Of a stretch of DNA of 64,000 nt, positions 40,401 through 47,850 are shown in pieces (the first letter of the stretch is position 1; each line of letters opens with the position of its first letter). This stretch comes from Cryobacterium sp. CG_9.6 (lineage in GTDB: Bacteria; Actinomycetota; Actinomycetes; Actinomycetales; Microbacteriaceae). A program made the position numbers and the translations under genes. Under the pieces are notes generated by a model. That model did not search any database, had not been told where the DNA came from, and saw nothing but the letters and a program-made list of their open reading frames with translations. The DNA lies in assembly GCF_029893365.1 (NCBI RefSeq), contig NZ_JARXUZ010000001.1, forward strand, positions 2,108,001-2,172,000. Reading direction: 5' to 3'.

Positions 40401-40846
40401 TCGGCCTGGCTGATGAGCAGCTCCACGTCTTGCGACGGCTGCGTGGACTTGAGCACGGGAACGCCCGCGGCAATGGCGTGTTCCTTGGCGGTGACCTTGT
40501 TGCCGGCCATCTCCAGCACGTCGGCACCGGGGCCGATAAACGTGATGCCGACGGCGCGAGCGGCCTCGGCCAACTCGGGATTCTCGGACAGGAAGCCGTA
40601 ACCGGGGTAGATCGCATCGGCGCCCGACTCTCGGGCGACCCGAATAATTTCCGCCACGTCGAGGTAGGCGCGCACCGGGTGGCCGACCTCACCGATCTGA
40701 TAGGCCTCATCAGCTTTCAGGCGGTGGAGGGAGTTGCGATCCTCAAAAGGAAACACAGCAACGGTTTTTGCTCCGAGCTCGACGGCCGCGCGAAAAGCAC
40801 GAATCGCGATCTCACCGCGGTTGGCAACAAGGATCTTCTGGAACAT
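37442..40846 (-). CDS. pyc: Pyruvate carboxylase
   Basis: Biotin enzyme of about 1134 residues that makes oxaloacetate from pyruvate, refilling the TCA cycle. In order: biotin carboxylase with the ATP-grasp loop AGGGGRGMRRV near residue 165; a carboxyltransferase TIM barrel beginning AVTDTTFRDAHQSLLATR near residue 535; and a biotinyl domain near the C-terminus with the acceptor lysine in IEAMKMEAAI. AAAGGT precedes the ATG at 40846; the farther upstream start is not needed. The length is that of single-chain actinobacterial enzymes. Confidence 0.97.
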   Translation of the reverse strand: MFQKILVANRGEIAIRAFRAAVELGAKTVAVFPFEDRNSLHRLKADEAYQIGEVGHPVRAYLDVAEIIRVARESGADAIYPGYGFLSENPELAEAARAVGITFIGPGADVLEMAGNKVTAKEHAIAAGVPVLKSTQPSQDVELLISQADEIGFPIFAKAVAGGGGRGMRRVETKSQLRGALEEAMREANSAFGDPTMFLEAAVLRPRHIEVQILADATGETVHLFERDCSVQRRHQKVIEIAPAPNLSDEIRVKLYADAIKFARSIGYVNAGTVEFLLDTVGERAGQHVFIEMNPRIQVEHTVTEEVTDIDLVQSQIRIAAGETLEELGLTQDKIKLRGAALQCRITTEDPTAGFRPDTGKITTYRSPGGAGIRLDGGTINPGTQISPHFDSMLAKLTCRGRDYASAVMRSKRALAEFRIRGVSTNISFLQAVLDDADFAAGDVSTSFIDERPELLRIAASKDRGTKIVNWLADVTVNQPNGAATTTVSPAAKLPALDLSVAAPSGSRQQLQLLGPTKFAAALRAQTALAVTDTTFRDAHQSLLATRVRTKDLVAVAPYVARLTPQLLSVEAWGGATYDVALRFLGEDPWERLAALREALPNINIQMLLRGRNTVGYTPYPTEVTDAFVREAADTGVDIFRIFDALNDVSQMRPAIDAVLATGTSIAEVAVCYTGDLLNPAEDLYTLDYYLRLADQIVESGAHVLAIKDMAGLLRPSAAEKLVAAFRERFDLPVHVHTHDTPGGQLATLLAAARAGADAVDVASAPMAGTTSQPSASSLVAALAHTERDTGISLTSVTDLEPYWEAVRNVYRPFESGLSAPTGRVYTHEIPGGQLSNLRTQAVALGLSDHFELIEDMYAAANKILGRVPKVTPSSKVVGDLALYLAAVKADPADFEANPDKYDVPDSVVGFMAGELGDLPGGWPEPFRTKVLAGRTIRVGVTEISEAERTALNMESTTRRTMLNQLLFPAPTRQFEQIRELFGDLSVIDTVDYLYGLQQGQEHAVDIAQGVRLYVGLEAIGEADDKGMRTVMIMLNGQLRPVFVRDRSITVEARVAEKADANQPGQIAAPFSGVVTLKVEEGAEVTAGQAVASIEAMKMEAAITSPIAGYIERVAIPATQQVDAGDLLVVVRPR

Positions 40847-40923
40847 GCAGACCTTTCGAACGTATACCGGCACACAGCTAACGGTTAGGTTCTCCCAGAC
40901 TACTGAAGGTAACGTGTCTACTT

Positions 40924-41739
40924 GTGCATGTACTCAGCGTTAGTTCCCTCAAGGGAGGCGTAGGAAAGACCACGGTGACCCTTGGTCTGGCTTCTGCTGC
41001 CTTCGCCCGCGGTGTGCGAACACTGGTTGTCGATCTTGATCCCCAGTCGGACGTGTCCACCGGGATGGACATCGACGTCACGGGTCATCTCAACGTGGCC
41101 GACGTGCTCGCCTCTCCAAAAGAAAAGATCGTTCGTGCCGCAATTGCGCCGAGTGGCTGGACCCGTGGACGTCAGGGCACGATTGATGTCATGATCGGCA
41201 GCCCGTCCGCCATCAATTTCGACGGTCCGCACCCGAGTATTCGGGAGATCTGGAAACTTGAGGAAGCCCTCTCCACGGTGGAGAAAGAGTACGACCTAGT
41301 GCTCATCGACTGTGCACCCTCACTCAACGCGCTGACCCGCACCGCCTGGGCCGCCAGCGACCGCGTGGCCGTGGTCACCGAACCCGGCCTGTTTTCCGTC
41401 GCTGCTGCCGACCGGGCGCTGCGCGCCATCGAAGAGATTCGGCGCGGTCTCAGCCCCCGCCTGCAGCCGCTCGGAATCATTGTGAACCGTGCCCGGATGG
41501 CTTCTCTGGAGCACCAGTTCCGCATCAAGGAACTCCGCGACATGTTTGGTCCGCTCGTCCTCAGCCCCCAACTGCCGGAGCGTACCTCGCTGCAGCAGGC
41601 GCAGGGTGCAGCGAAACCACTGCACATCTGGCCGGGAGATAGCGCCCAGGAAATGGCGCACTACTTTGACCAGCTTCTGGAGCGTGTGCTTCGCACCGCA
41701 CGGATTGGCGAGTACGCCGAGACTCCCGCACCGCGCTAG
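40924..41739 (+). CDS. Orphan ParA-family ATPase
   Basis: A 271-residue ATPase with deviant Walker A SSLKGGVGKTTVTLGLA at the N-terminus, Walker A' VVDLDPQSDVSTGMD, and IDCAPSLNALTRTA as Walker B. No parB-like gene is beside it, so it is an orphan and may be related to PldP-type or plasmid-derived partition proteins. The GTG start has no close ribosome binding site; AAGGT lies about 20 bases before it and TAACGT eight bases before it, so leaderless translation is possible. It diverges from pyc and converges with the MerR gene. Confidence 0.85.
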   Translation: MHVLSVSSLKGGVGKTTVTLGLASAAFARGVRTLVVDLDPQSDVSTGMDIDVTGHLNVADVLASPKEKIVRAAIAPSGWTRGRQGTIDVMIGSPSAINFDGPHPSIREIWKLEEALSTVEKEYDLVLIDCAPSLNALTRTAWAASDRVAVVTEPGLFSVAAADRALRAIEEIRRGLSPRLQPLGIIVNRARMASLEHQFRIKELRDMFGPLVLSPQLPERTSLQQAQGAAKPLHIWPGDSAQEMAHYFDQLLERVLRTARIGEYAETPAPR

Positions 41740-41762
41740 TCGGCCGGTCGGCCGGTGGGCAG

Positions 41763-41797
41763 GCCAGCCGGCTGGCAGGATTTCCCTAGGAAATTTT
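41763..41797. terminator. Possible terminator structures between convergent genes
   Basis: GCCAGCCGGCTGGC (41763-41776) is a perfect palindrome, followed by ATTTCC-CTA-GGAAAT and a short T-run. The second dyad contains the MerR stop codon. The pair lies between the convergent ParA and MerR genes. Termination is likely by position, but neither hairpin is a textbook terminator. Confidence 0.35.
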
Positions 41798-42337
41798 GCG
41801 GGTCGTGCGGCGTGCGGCGAGTTCATCGGCCGGATCAATGGCCTGCCGGTTCAGTTCCACCAAGCTCGTTTCCACCTCACGCAGAACCTTGCCCACGGCA
41901 ATGCCGAAGACTCCCTGGCCACGGCTGACAAGATCGATGACCTCGTCATTGGACGTGCACAGATACACGCTCGCGCCATCGCTCATCAGCGTAGTCTGGG
42001 CCAGATCGCTTACCCCCGACTCGCGGAGCTGATTGACCGCCGTGCGGATTTGTTGGAGCGAAATTCCGGTGTCGAGAAGGCGCTTGACGAGCTTAAGAAC
42101 AAGAATGTCTCGAAAACCGTAGAGACGCTGAGTACCCGACCCGGCCGCACCGCGAACGGTGGGCTCCACCAGCTCGGTTCGCGCCCAGTAGTCGAGTTGG
42201 CGGTAGCTGATGCCCGCAGCACGTGCCGCTACCGCGCCCCGGTAGCCGGAGTTCTCGTCGAGCTCAGGCAGACCATCGGTGAAGAGCAGCCCCTGCGAAT
42301 ATCGGGAAGCGTCGTCATCGGATTTGAGCTCACTCAT
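41786..42337 (-). CDS. MerR-type transcriptional regulator, Rv1830-like
   Basis: A 183-residue protein with a central MerR helix-turn-helix (AARAAGISYRQLDYWARTELVEPT), wing QRLYGFRDILVLKLVKRLL and a C-terminal segment with a dimer helix. In mycobacteria a homologue lies downstream of the FHA protein GarA and a second MerR gene. The role of the Rv1830 group includes control of growth and division genes in some species, but it is less studied than FtsR. The ATG is at 42337. The 149-base gap to the next gene holds no gene that I can see. Confidence 0.88.
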   Translation of the reverse strand: MSELKSDDDASRYSQGLLFTDGLPELDENSGYRGAVAARAAGISYRQLDYWARTELVEPTVRGAAGSGTQRLYGFRDILVLKLVKRLLDTGISLQQIRTAVNQLRESGVSDLAQTTLMSDGASVYLCTSNDEVIDLVSRGQGVFGIAVGKVLREVETSLVELNRQAIDPADELAARRTTRKIS

Positions 42338-42486
42338 ACGACTGCCTCCCGGAATATGGTCGCGGTACCGTACTGACCGCTGTCATAACGCTACCGATGC
42401 TTGCACCCGAGACCGCTGACATTCGTCTCCCGACTTACCGTGTCGAGATAACGATCTGCACCGTAGCTTTTCGGACGCAACGCAGG

Positions 42487-43182
42487 TTAGCCTAGCCGTC
42501 CTAGGGCGGATCGGATCAGACTGCTGCGGATAACTTCAAGCTGTCCGGCGATTTCCCCGGCCATCTCGGCGGCCTTGGCTCGACTCGACGCGTCTTTCCT
42601 GCGAGCAAGTGGAACAAGTGCGCTCTCGATGAGGCCCAGCTCGCGTTCGGCAGCTCCGCGAAAACCGCGCAGGTGCCTCGGCTCAATGCCGCTGCGTTGA
42701 AGTTCAACGAGGGCACGGAGCACGTTCAGAGCGTTCTCCCCGTAGTAATCGGCGGGAAGAATAATTGATGCGGATACCGCGTCGTGGAGCAGGGTTGCCG
42801 ACGCCCCGGCGTCCCGGAGAAGTTCGTCCCGGCTGAGGCGGCGTGCCGTGGACAGCATTGACAACCCGGGCGTCGCACCGCCCGGCAGCGTGGGTGAGAG
42901 ACCTGCGTCAAGATCGTCAAGGTAGGAGCGGATGACTTTCAACGGCAGATAGTGCTCGCGCTGCATCGAGAGGATGAGGCGTAAGCGGTCCAGGTCTGCG
43001 GTGCAAAATTTGCGGTAACCGGACTCGGTTCTCGCCGGGGACACCAGTCCCTGTTCTTCGAGAAAACGAAGCTTGGACGGGGTCAGGTCGGGGAAATCCG
43101 GCGTGAGCCGAGCTAACACCTGACCGATACTCAATAGCGGCGCTGCGCCCGCGGTTCTCACCTGGGCGGAGGACGCCGCCAT
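42487..43182 (-). CDS. ftsR: FtsR/Rv1828-like MerR regulator
   Basis: A 231-residue MerR-family protein with N-terminal LLSIGQVLARLTPDFPDLTPSKLRFLEEQGLV and GYRKFCTADLDRLRLIL, the features of the FtsR group. The C. glutamicum homologue FtsR activates ftsZ. Its ATG overlaps the garA stop (TAATG), so the two are probably co-translated. The C-terminal half is helical and Arg/Ala-rich. A possible target is the dyad in the ftsZ leader at 10094-10124, though no binding motif match has been tested. Confidence 0.82.
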   Translation of the reverse strand: MAASSAQVRTAGAAPLLSIGQVLARLTPDFPDLTPSKLRFLEEQGLVSPARTESGYRKFCTADLDRLRLILSMQREHYLPLKVIRSYLDDLDAGLSPTLPGGATPGLSMLSTARRLSRDELLRDAGASATLLHDAVSASIILPADYYGENALNVLRALVELQRSGIEPRHLRGFRGAAERELGLIESALVPLARRKDASSRAKAAEMAGEIAGQLEVIRSSLIRSALGRLG

Positions 43183-43679
43183 TATTCGCTCGCCGCGCGG
43201 GCGAGGTCGAGTCGCGAAGCGTAGAAGGTGAGGCGGAACTTGCCCACCTGAACCTCTGCGCCATCGCTCAAAAGTGAGGTCTCGATGCGTTCACCGTCAA
43301 AGTAGGTACCGTTGAGCGAACCCAGGTCCTTCACTTCGAAAGACCGCTCGTGACGCAGGAACTGAGCGTGTCGACGGGAGACGGTGACGTCATCAAGAAA
43401 AATATCGGCGTTCGGATGACGTCCTACGGTTGTCAGGTCTGCGTCCAGCAAGAAGCGCGCACCTGCGTTCGGACCACGACGCACAATCAGCAGCGCTGAT
43501 CCCGAGGGCAGTGCGCCAATAGCCTCTTGTTCTTCGGTCGTCACGTTGGCATCGATCGATGCCATCTGCGCCGCGAACTCCTGGCTAAAGTTCATCGTCG
43601 TGTCGGTACCGACGGGTTCTGGTGTTTCCTTGCGCACGGGCACGTTCTGCTCCCTGTTCGAATTCTCAAAATCGGCCAC
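43182..43679 (-). CDS. garA: GarA/OdhI-like FHA protein, regulator of 2-oxoglutarate metabolism
   Basis: About 165 residues. The N-terminal tail has GTDTTMNFSQEF, placed like the ETTSVF phosphothreonine site of GarA and OdhI, but with Met in place of Ser after the two threonines. The FHA domain (residues about 75-160) has GRHPNADIFLDDVTVSRRHAQF and DLGSLNGTYFDG, with phosphothreonine-binding Arg, Ser and Asn intact. Unphosphorylated GarA inhibits 2-oxoglutarate dehydrogenase. AGGAGG six bases before the GTG at 43679 fixes the start. It is followed by ftsR with a one-base overlap. Confidence 0.93.
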   Translation of the reverse strand: MADFENSNREQNVPVRKETPEPVGTDTTMNFSQEFAAQMASIDANVTTEEQEAIGALPSGSALLIVRRGPNAGARFLLDADLTTVGRHPNADIFLDDVTVSRRHAQFLRHERSFEVKDLGSLNGTYFDGERIETSLLSDGAEVQVGKFRLTFYASRLDLARAASE

Positions 43680-43689
43680 GTTGCACCTC

Positions 43690-44307
43690 CTATGTTCCCA
43701 GCGTATCTGATTGAACCGGTACAACACCCCGTGGAATTCGAATCACACGAATGGTTTCACCGGCATAGATAATTCCAGCCCACCAGTACAGCACGACACC
43801 CCACAACCCGAAGGCCCACCCGACCGGCAGGGACCACCAGGCGACGTCGGGGAAGGCCTGCCCCAGCATGATCATGGGAAGGGCATAGAAGAGACAGAAT
43901 GTGGCGATTTTGCCCAGCTGGTGAACGGGAAGCGGACCGAATCCGGCGTTGGCGAGCACGACGCCGAGCACGAGCATGAAGAAGTCGCGCCCCACGACAA
44001 TCAGTACGATCCACCACGGAACGAGATCGCGCCAGGCCAGTCCGATCAGGGCCGCGAAGATGTATAGCCGGTCCGCTGCCGGGTCGAGAAGCTGACCGAG
44101 GCGGGTCACCGAGTGAAAGCGCCGGGCAATGAAGCCGTCCAGAAGATCGGTGAGGCTCGAGAACGCCAGCACCAGTAGCGCGAACGCATCATCGCCCCGG
44201 GCCAGCAACACCAGGAAAACAGGAACGAGCACGAGGCGAACGGCACTCAGAGCGTTGGGCACGGTGAAAATCTGAGTTCCGACCTCGCCGTTCTCTGCTC
44301 TCGTCAC
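43690..44307 (-). CDS. pgsA: CDP-alcohol phosphatidyltransferase family protein (PgsA-like)
   Basis: A 205-residue polytopic enzyme with about five membrane helices. The signature TDLLDGFIARRFHSVTRLGQ followed by LLDPAADR matches D-x2-D-G-x2-A-R-x8-G-x3-D-x3-D, binding metal and the CDP headgroup. It makes a phosphatidylglycerol- or inositol-type phosphate lipid; the alcohol is not certain. It lies just ahead of garA, as in related genomes (compare Rv1822 near garA). Confidence 0.88.
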   Translation of the reverse strand: MTRAENGEVGTQIFTVPNALSAVRLVLVPVFLVLLARGDDAFALLVLAFSSLTDLLDGFIARRFHSVTRLGQLLDPAADRLYIFAALIGLAWRDLVPWWIVLIVVGRDFFMLVLGVVLANAGFGPLPVHQLGKIATFCLFYALPMIMLGQAFPDVAWWSLPVGWAFGLWGVVLYWWAGIIYAGETIRVIRIPRGVVPVQSDTLGT

Positions 44308-44400
44308 GCAACCAGCATAACGAGTTACGCGATAATTGAGGCTCCGATCAGCAAGAAAAACCGACTCGGCACACCCTCATCCAACCAATGAGCCACGGGC

Positions 44401-44480
44401 GTTAGGCCGCACTGGTGTTAGGCCACACTGGTGTTAGGCCGCACTGGTGTTAGGCGGCACTGGTGTTAGGCCGCACTGGG
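44401..44480. repeat. 16-bp tandem repeat at the 3' end of the Nudix gene (five units)
   Basis: Five units of gttaggccgcactggt, with one-base variants, start at 44401, 44417, 44433, 44449 and 44465. The last unit codes for the final residues and TAA stop of the Nudix protein on the minus strand; the others repeat that gene end downstream. The 16-base period is not a codon multiple. No gene is seen in 44308-44400. Confidence 0.9.
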
Positions 44481-44933
44481 ATTCTTGATCCGCAGGTGTA
44501 GATCTGGCCAGCTGCTGGCAAAGGCGGGGTGCAGGGGGAAGTCAGCAATGTCGCCAGGCAGCACCCAGCGCAGCGCAATGCTCTCGGAATCGCTGATAAC
44601 GGGCTCAAAGGCTTCAACCGCCTCGGCCACCACCGTCGTGTAGGACCAGAATCCGAGATCCAGCACCGAGGTGAAGCTGATGCGCAGCAGGTCGGCGGGC
44701 ACGCCGGCCTCCTCACGTGCTTCACGGAAGGCAGCCTCGACGGCGGTCTCGCCCTCGTGGCGGGCACCGCCGGGGAGCCCCCACGTATCGCCGAAGTGGC
44801 TCCACAGCGCCCGATGCTGCAGGAGAACGCCACGCTCCGGGTGATGCACGAGGAGACCGGCGGCGCCAAAACGTCCCCAAAATCTTCCACCATCGGGTCC
44901 ATAGACCCAGGCATCGCCGCTTCCACTTGTCAT
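44466..44933 (-). CDS. Nudix hydrolase
   Basis: A 155-residue pyrophosphohydrolase. The Nudix box GGARHEGETAVEAAFREARE followed by EAG is complete, with all metal-binding Glu residues (positions about 55-78). The sequence around it (HRALWSHFGDTWGLPGG) is the typical entry strand. Substrate cannot be told. The end of the gene lies in a 16-bp tandem repeat. It sits downstream of apt. Confidence 0.9.
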   Translation of the reverse strand: MTSGSGDAWVYGPDGGRFWGRFGAAGLLVHHPERGVLLQHRALWSHFGDTWGLPGGARHEGETAVEAAFREAREEAGVPADLLRISFTSVLDLGFWSYTTVVAEAVEAFEPVISDSESIALRWVLPGDIADFPLHPAFASSWPDLHLRIKNPSAA

Positions 44934-45044
44934 TACTCCAGCATGGACCCTTCACGAGGTGCTTCTCAACCAGAGGCGTCGCAATCAGCAACCTTTGAGC
45001 TTGGGAGATTTGGTGCGTGCCGGTCTGTGCCGGTCTGCACTCGT

Positions 45045-45572
45045 CTAGAGGGAGATGATGGCGTGCACCGCGGACTCACCCAGACGGCTCCGACCCGCAA
45101 GGTCGGTGAGCTCCAGAACAACACCCACGCCGGAGAGGGAATACCCCGCGCGTTCGATCAGGCGGGCCGTGGCCGCAATGGTTCCACCGGTAGCAAGCAC
45201 GTCGTCCACAACGAGAACCCGGGCGCCCGGTTGCAGCTGCCCGATCTCCAGCTCAAGTCGCGCGGAGCCGTACTCCAGGTCATATTCCTCGGCGAGCACG
45301 CTGCCGGGGAGCTTGCCGCCCTTGCGCACGGCGAGCACGGGAACGTTGGCGGCGTAGCCCACGGCAGCGGCGAGCAGAAAGCCGCGTGCTTCGATTCCAG
45401 CCACCGCATCAAAGTGCCCCAGATACTGGCCCGTGAGTTCGTCGATGATGGAGCGGAACGCTGCTGCGTTCGCGAAAACCGGGTTGAGGTCCTGAAACAG
45501 AATCCCGGGCTGGGGAAAATCGGGATAGGACGCTAAAAGGGTGTGCACGTGGGTGGCAGCGGGTGTATTCAC
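45045..45572 (-). CDS. apt: Adenine phosphoribosyltransferase
   Basis: Purine salvage enzyme of 175 residues that makes AMP from adenine and PRPP. YPDFPQPGILFQDLNP near residue 15 and the PRPP loop VLVVDDVLATGGTI near residue 120 are diagnostic. GTG is used as start. Here apt is not beside relA or secDF as in many actinobacteria. About 110 bases without a gene separate it from the Nudix gene. Confidence 0.94.
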   Translation of the reverse strand: MNTPAATHVHTLLASYPDFPQPGILFQDLNPVFANAAAFRSIIDELTGQYLGHFDAVAGIEARGFLLAAAVGYAANVPVLAVRKGGKLPGSVLAEEYDLEYGSARLELEIGQLQPGARVLVVDDVLATGGTIAATARLIERAGYSLSGVGVVLELTDLAGRSRLGESAVHAIISL

Positions 45573-45635
45573 TGCTTAACCCTAGGCGGCTTCACCCGGC
45601 ACTGTGCAAACCGGCACCGTGAATACCAGCCCCGG

Positions 45636-45650
45636 TACACTGAGGTCATG
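45636..45650 (+). promoter_or_regulatory. Candidate near-leaderless promoter of the S4-domain gene
   Basis: TACACT (45636-45641) lies six bases before the ATG at 45648. GAGG between them could also serve as a weak ribosome binding site if transcription began farther upstream. Confidence 0.4.
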
Positions 45651-46019
45651 GAGCCCCTACTCACCGCCCGCGTCGACAGCTGGGCCTGGGGGGTGCGTCT
45701 CTTCAAGACCCGCTCCATGGCCACAGCGGCCTGCCGCGCCGGCCATGTGCGGGTGAATGGGGAGAAGGCCAAGGCCGCTCAATCGCTGCACATTGGCGAT
45801 GAGGTGCGGGTGCGCAGCGATGGCTTTGATCGAATTCTCATGGTGTCGCGCCTCATTGTGAAGAGGGTGGGTGCCACGGTGGCTGCTGACTGTTATGTGG
45901 ACCAGACACCACCCCCGCCGCCACGGGAAGAAGTTGCCCTCGTGCCCATGCGCGACCGCGGGGCCGGTCGTCCCACCAAGCGGGAGCGTCGAGACATCGA
46001 GGAGCTTCGCGGCTACTAG
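45648..46019 (+). CDS. S4-domain RNA-binding protein, HslR-like
   Basis: A 123-residue protein with one S4 domain at the N-terminus (RVDSWAWGVRLFKTRSMATA and then GHVRVNGEKAKAAQSL), followed by a basic and Pro-rich tail ending RERRDIEEL. HslR (Hsp15) in E. coli binds stalled 50S subunits with a nascent chain; the actinobacterial relatives are assumed to act on ribosomes too. The ATG at 45648 is chosen because earlier codons in the frame lie within the divergent apt gene. Confidence 0.88.
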   Translation: MEPLLTARVDSWAWGVRLFKTRSMATAACRAGHVRVNGEKAKAAQSLHIGDEVRVRSDGFDRILMVSRLIVKRVGATVAADCYVDQTPPPPPREEVALVPMRDRGAGRPTKRERRDIEELRGY

Positions 46020-46034
46020 TGTGCGGGGCGTGCG

Positions 46035-47474
46035 TCAGGTGGCGTGCGTCTGTCCCTGGTACGCCACGGGCTGCACGAGGACGGCTATGTCTGTGCGCAC
46101 CCACCACGCGCCGGTGGCGCGCTTCTCAGCGGGTGTGGAGTAGCGATAGGTGCAGAGCCGCGCGCGCACCCAGCGAGGTGGATGCTCAGCAAACGGGTTG
46201 TGGCTAAGAAGCCGCAGGGTGGGGCGATCCCCTTGGAGCAAACGCACCAGAAACACTTCAAACCAGCGGATGTCCCGAGCGCCGAGAGCAAGGAACCACA
46301 TCAGCCAGTCGAGGCGCAGATGGTACGGCGCCACTTGGCGGGGCCGTCGACGAGGATCGCCCGGTTTGCCGCGAAAACCGTACTCAAGCCAGAGTGCCTG
46401 CGGACCCGGCGCGAAGTCGTTGTTGCCCTCCACGATCACCTCGTAGCGCACCCGGGTGACGGTACCGAAAGCGCCGTAGGCATTCACGAGATGGAACGGA
46501 TTGAAGTTGGCATTCATCAGCTGACCGCGGGAGAAAAGGTTACGCAGCGGTGGCCAGCTGAGAACGACGAGCAGCACGGTTGCCAGCAGCACGATGGACA
46601 CGAACCAGACCGGTGCCTCGCGCGGGGTGGACACCGGATAGATTCCCAGAAGCGCCGCATAGGTGGCATCGTTGATGGCAGAGAATGCCAGCACGATGGT
46701 GAGGAAATTGAGCCAGGCAAAGTTACCGGTGAGCGCGAGCCAGAGCTGAGTGAAGATGATGATTGCCGCCGCAATGGATGCGATCGGTTGCGGCGCGAAG
46801 AGAAAGAACGGAATCACGAGCTGCGCGCCGTGGTTACCGAGAACCTCCATGCGGTGGAACCAGCGCGGCAAATGGTGTGCTCGCCAGCTGAGGCGATTGG
46901 GCAGTGGCTGGGTTTCGTGGTGATAGTCGAGCGCGGTGAGGTTGCGCCACTCCACCCCGCCGCGAATCTTGATCAATCCCGCTCCGAATTCAACGCGGAA
47001 GAGCACCCAGCGCAGGAAGATGATGATGGTGATGGGCGGTGCAACGCTGGACGATCCGAGGAAGGCAACGACAAAACCCACCTCAAGTAGCAGGCTTTCC
47101 CAACCGAAGGAGTAAAACACCTGTCCCACGTTCACGATCGACAGGTAACACACCCAGAGAAAAAGGAAGACGGCCATGGACGCCCACAGGGGTGCCTGCT
47201 GGGGAATGCCGATGATGAGGGCTGAGGAGAACACGACGCCCAGCCAGCACACGGTGAGTAGCATGAAATCGGTGTAATGCCAGTGAAAGATGCTGGGGGC
47301 GCGGCGAAACGGCACGCTGGCAACGAATCGGGGCACGGGAAGTAGGCCGCGTTCGCCGAGCAGAGCCGGGAACTGGTTGATGGCCGAAATAAAGGCGATC
47401 AAGAAGCACGCAGCGACTCCACGTTCCAGAATCTGGCGCGAGATTTCATAATCTCCTGCTGCGAACCAGTCCAT
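46035..47474 (-). CDS. Lipase maturation factor family membrane protein
   Basis: A 479-residue protein with about nine hydrophobic helices and a C-terminal soluble part. LGERGLLP near the N-terminus, FLRWVLFRVEFGAGLIKIRG, and the soluble domain with YEFGFRG-like LWLEYGFRGKPGDP and LDWLMWFLALG are hallmarks of the LMF1 family. In animals LMF1 matures lipases in the ER; the bacterial role is not known. The gene lies just downstream of csrA on the same strand but looks unrelated to flagella. It converges with the S4 gene. Confidence 0.85.
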   Translation of the reverse strand: MDWFAAGDYEISRQILERGVAACFLIAFISAINQFPALLGERGLLPVPRFVASVPFRRAPSIFHWHYTDFMLLTVCWLGVVFSSALIIGIPQQAPLWASMAVFLFLWVCYLSIVNVGQVFYSFGWESLLLEVGFVVAFLGSSSVAPPITIIIFLRWVLFRVEFGAGLIKIRGGVEWRNLTALDYHHETQPLPNRLSWRAHHLPRWFHRMEVLGNHGAQLVIPFFLFAPQPIASIAAAIIIFTQLWLALTGNFAWLNFLTIVLAFSAINDATYAALLGIYPVSTPREAPVWFVSIVLLATVLLVVLSWPPLRNLFSRGQLMNANFNPFHLVNAYGAFGTVTRVRYEVIVEGNNDFAPGPQALWLEYGFRGKPGDPRRRPRQVAPYHLRLDWLMWFLALGARDIRWFEVFLVRLLQGDRPTLRLLSHNPFAEHPPRWVRARLCTYRYSTPAEKRATGAWWVRTDIAVLVQPVAYQGQTHAT

Positions 47475-47502
47475 GCTGCGCCAATCTAGGCGCTGCGGGG
47501 GC

Positions 47503-47841
47503 CTACTTCAATGGGTTGCGCTCCATAGAGGTTACCGCGGGAACGGTCTCCTCCGACACCGCCGACGCCGGGGTCGGCGTCGGGCTCACGGGTGTCGGGG
47601 TCAGACGCAACCCCAGCAGGCCGAGGTTGCGCTTAATGCGGTCCTCGGCGTCAGCATCCGCTTGGGTGGCCGCCAGGTTGGCCTCAATGACGGCGCGCAG
47701 CACCTCGTCGCGCTGAATTTTGACGCCCTTGGGGGCATCAATACCAATGCGTACGCTGTCTCCACGCGCGTCGAGAACGGTGATGACGATGTCGTCACCG
47801 ATGAGGATCTTCTCCCCCGGTTTGCGTGTCAGAACCAGCAT
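47503..47841 (-). CDS. csrA: CsrA translational regulator with extended C-terminus
   Basis: RNA-binding dimer that blocks ribosome binding sites, in many bacteria those of flagellin mRNA. The core MLVLTRKPGEKILIGDDIV and VRIGIDAPKGVKIQRDEV covers residues 1-50. The total length of 112 residues is well above the usual 60-80; the extra part (about 70-112) is Pro/Thr/Val-rich with TPTPVSPTPTPAS. It is the last gene of the flagellar operon. No fliW, its usual antagonist, is in the window. Confidence 0.93.
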   Translation of the reverse strand: MLVLTRKPGEKILIGDDIVITVLDARGDSVRIGIDAPKGVKIQRDEVLRAVIEANLAATQADADAEDRIKRNLGLLGLRLTPTPVSPTPTPASAVSEETVPAVTSMERNPLK

Positions 47842-47850
47842 CTCATCAGC

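Noticed and set aside
44401..44480. CRISPR-like or coding repeat
   Set aside because: The 16-bp units are directly joined without spacers and overlap a gene end; the period is not a codon multiple.
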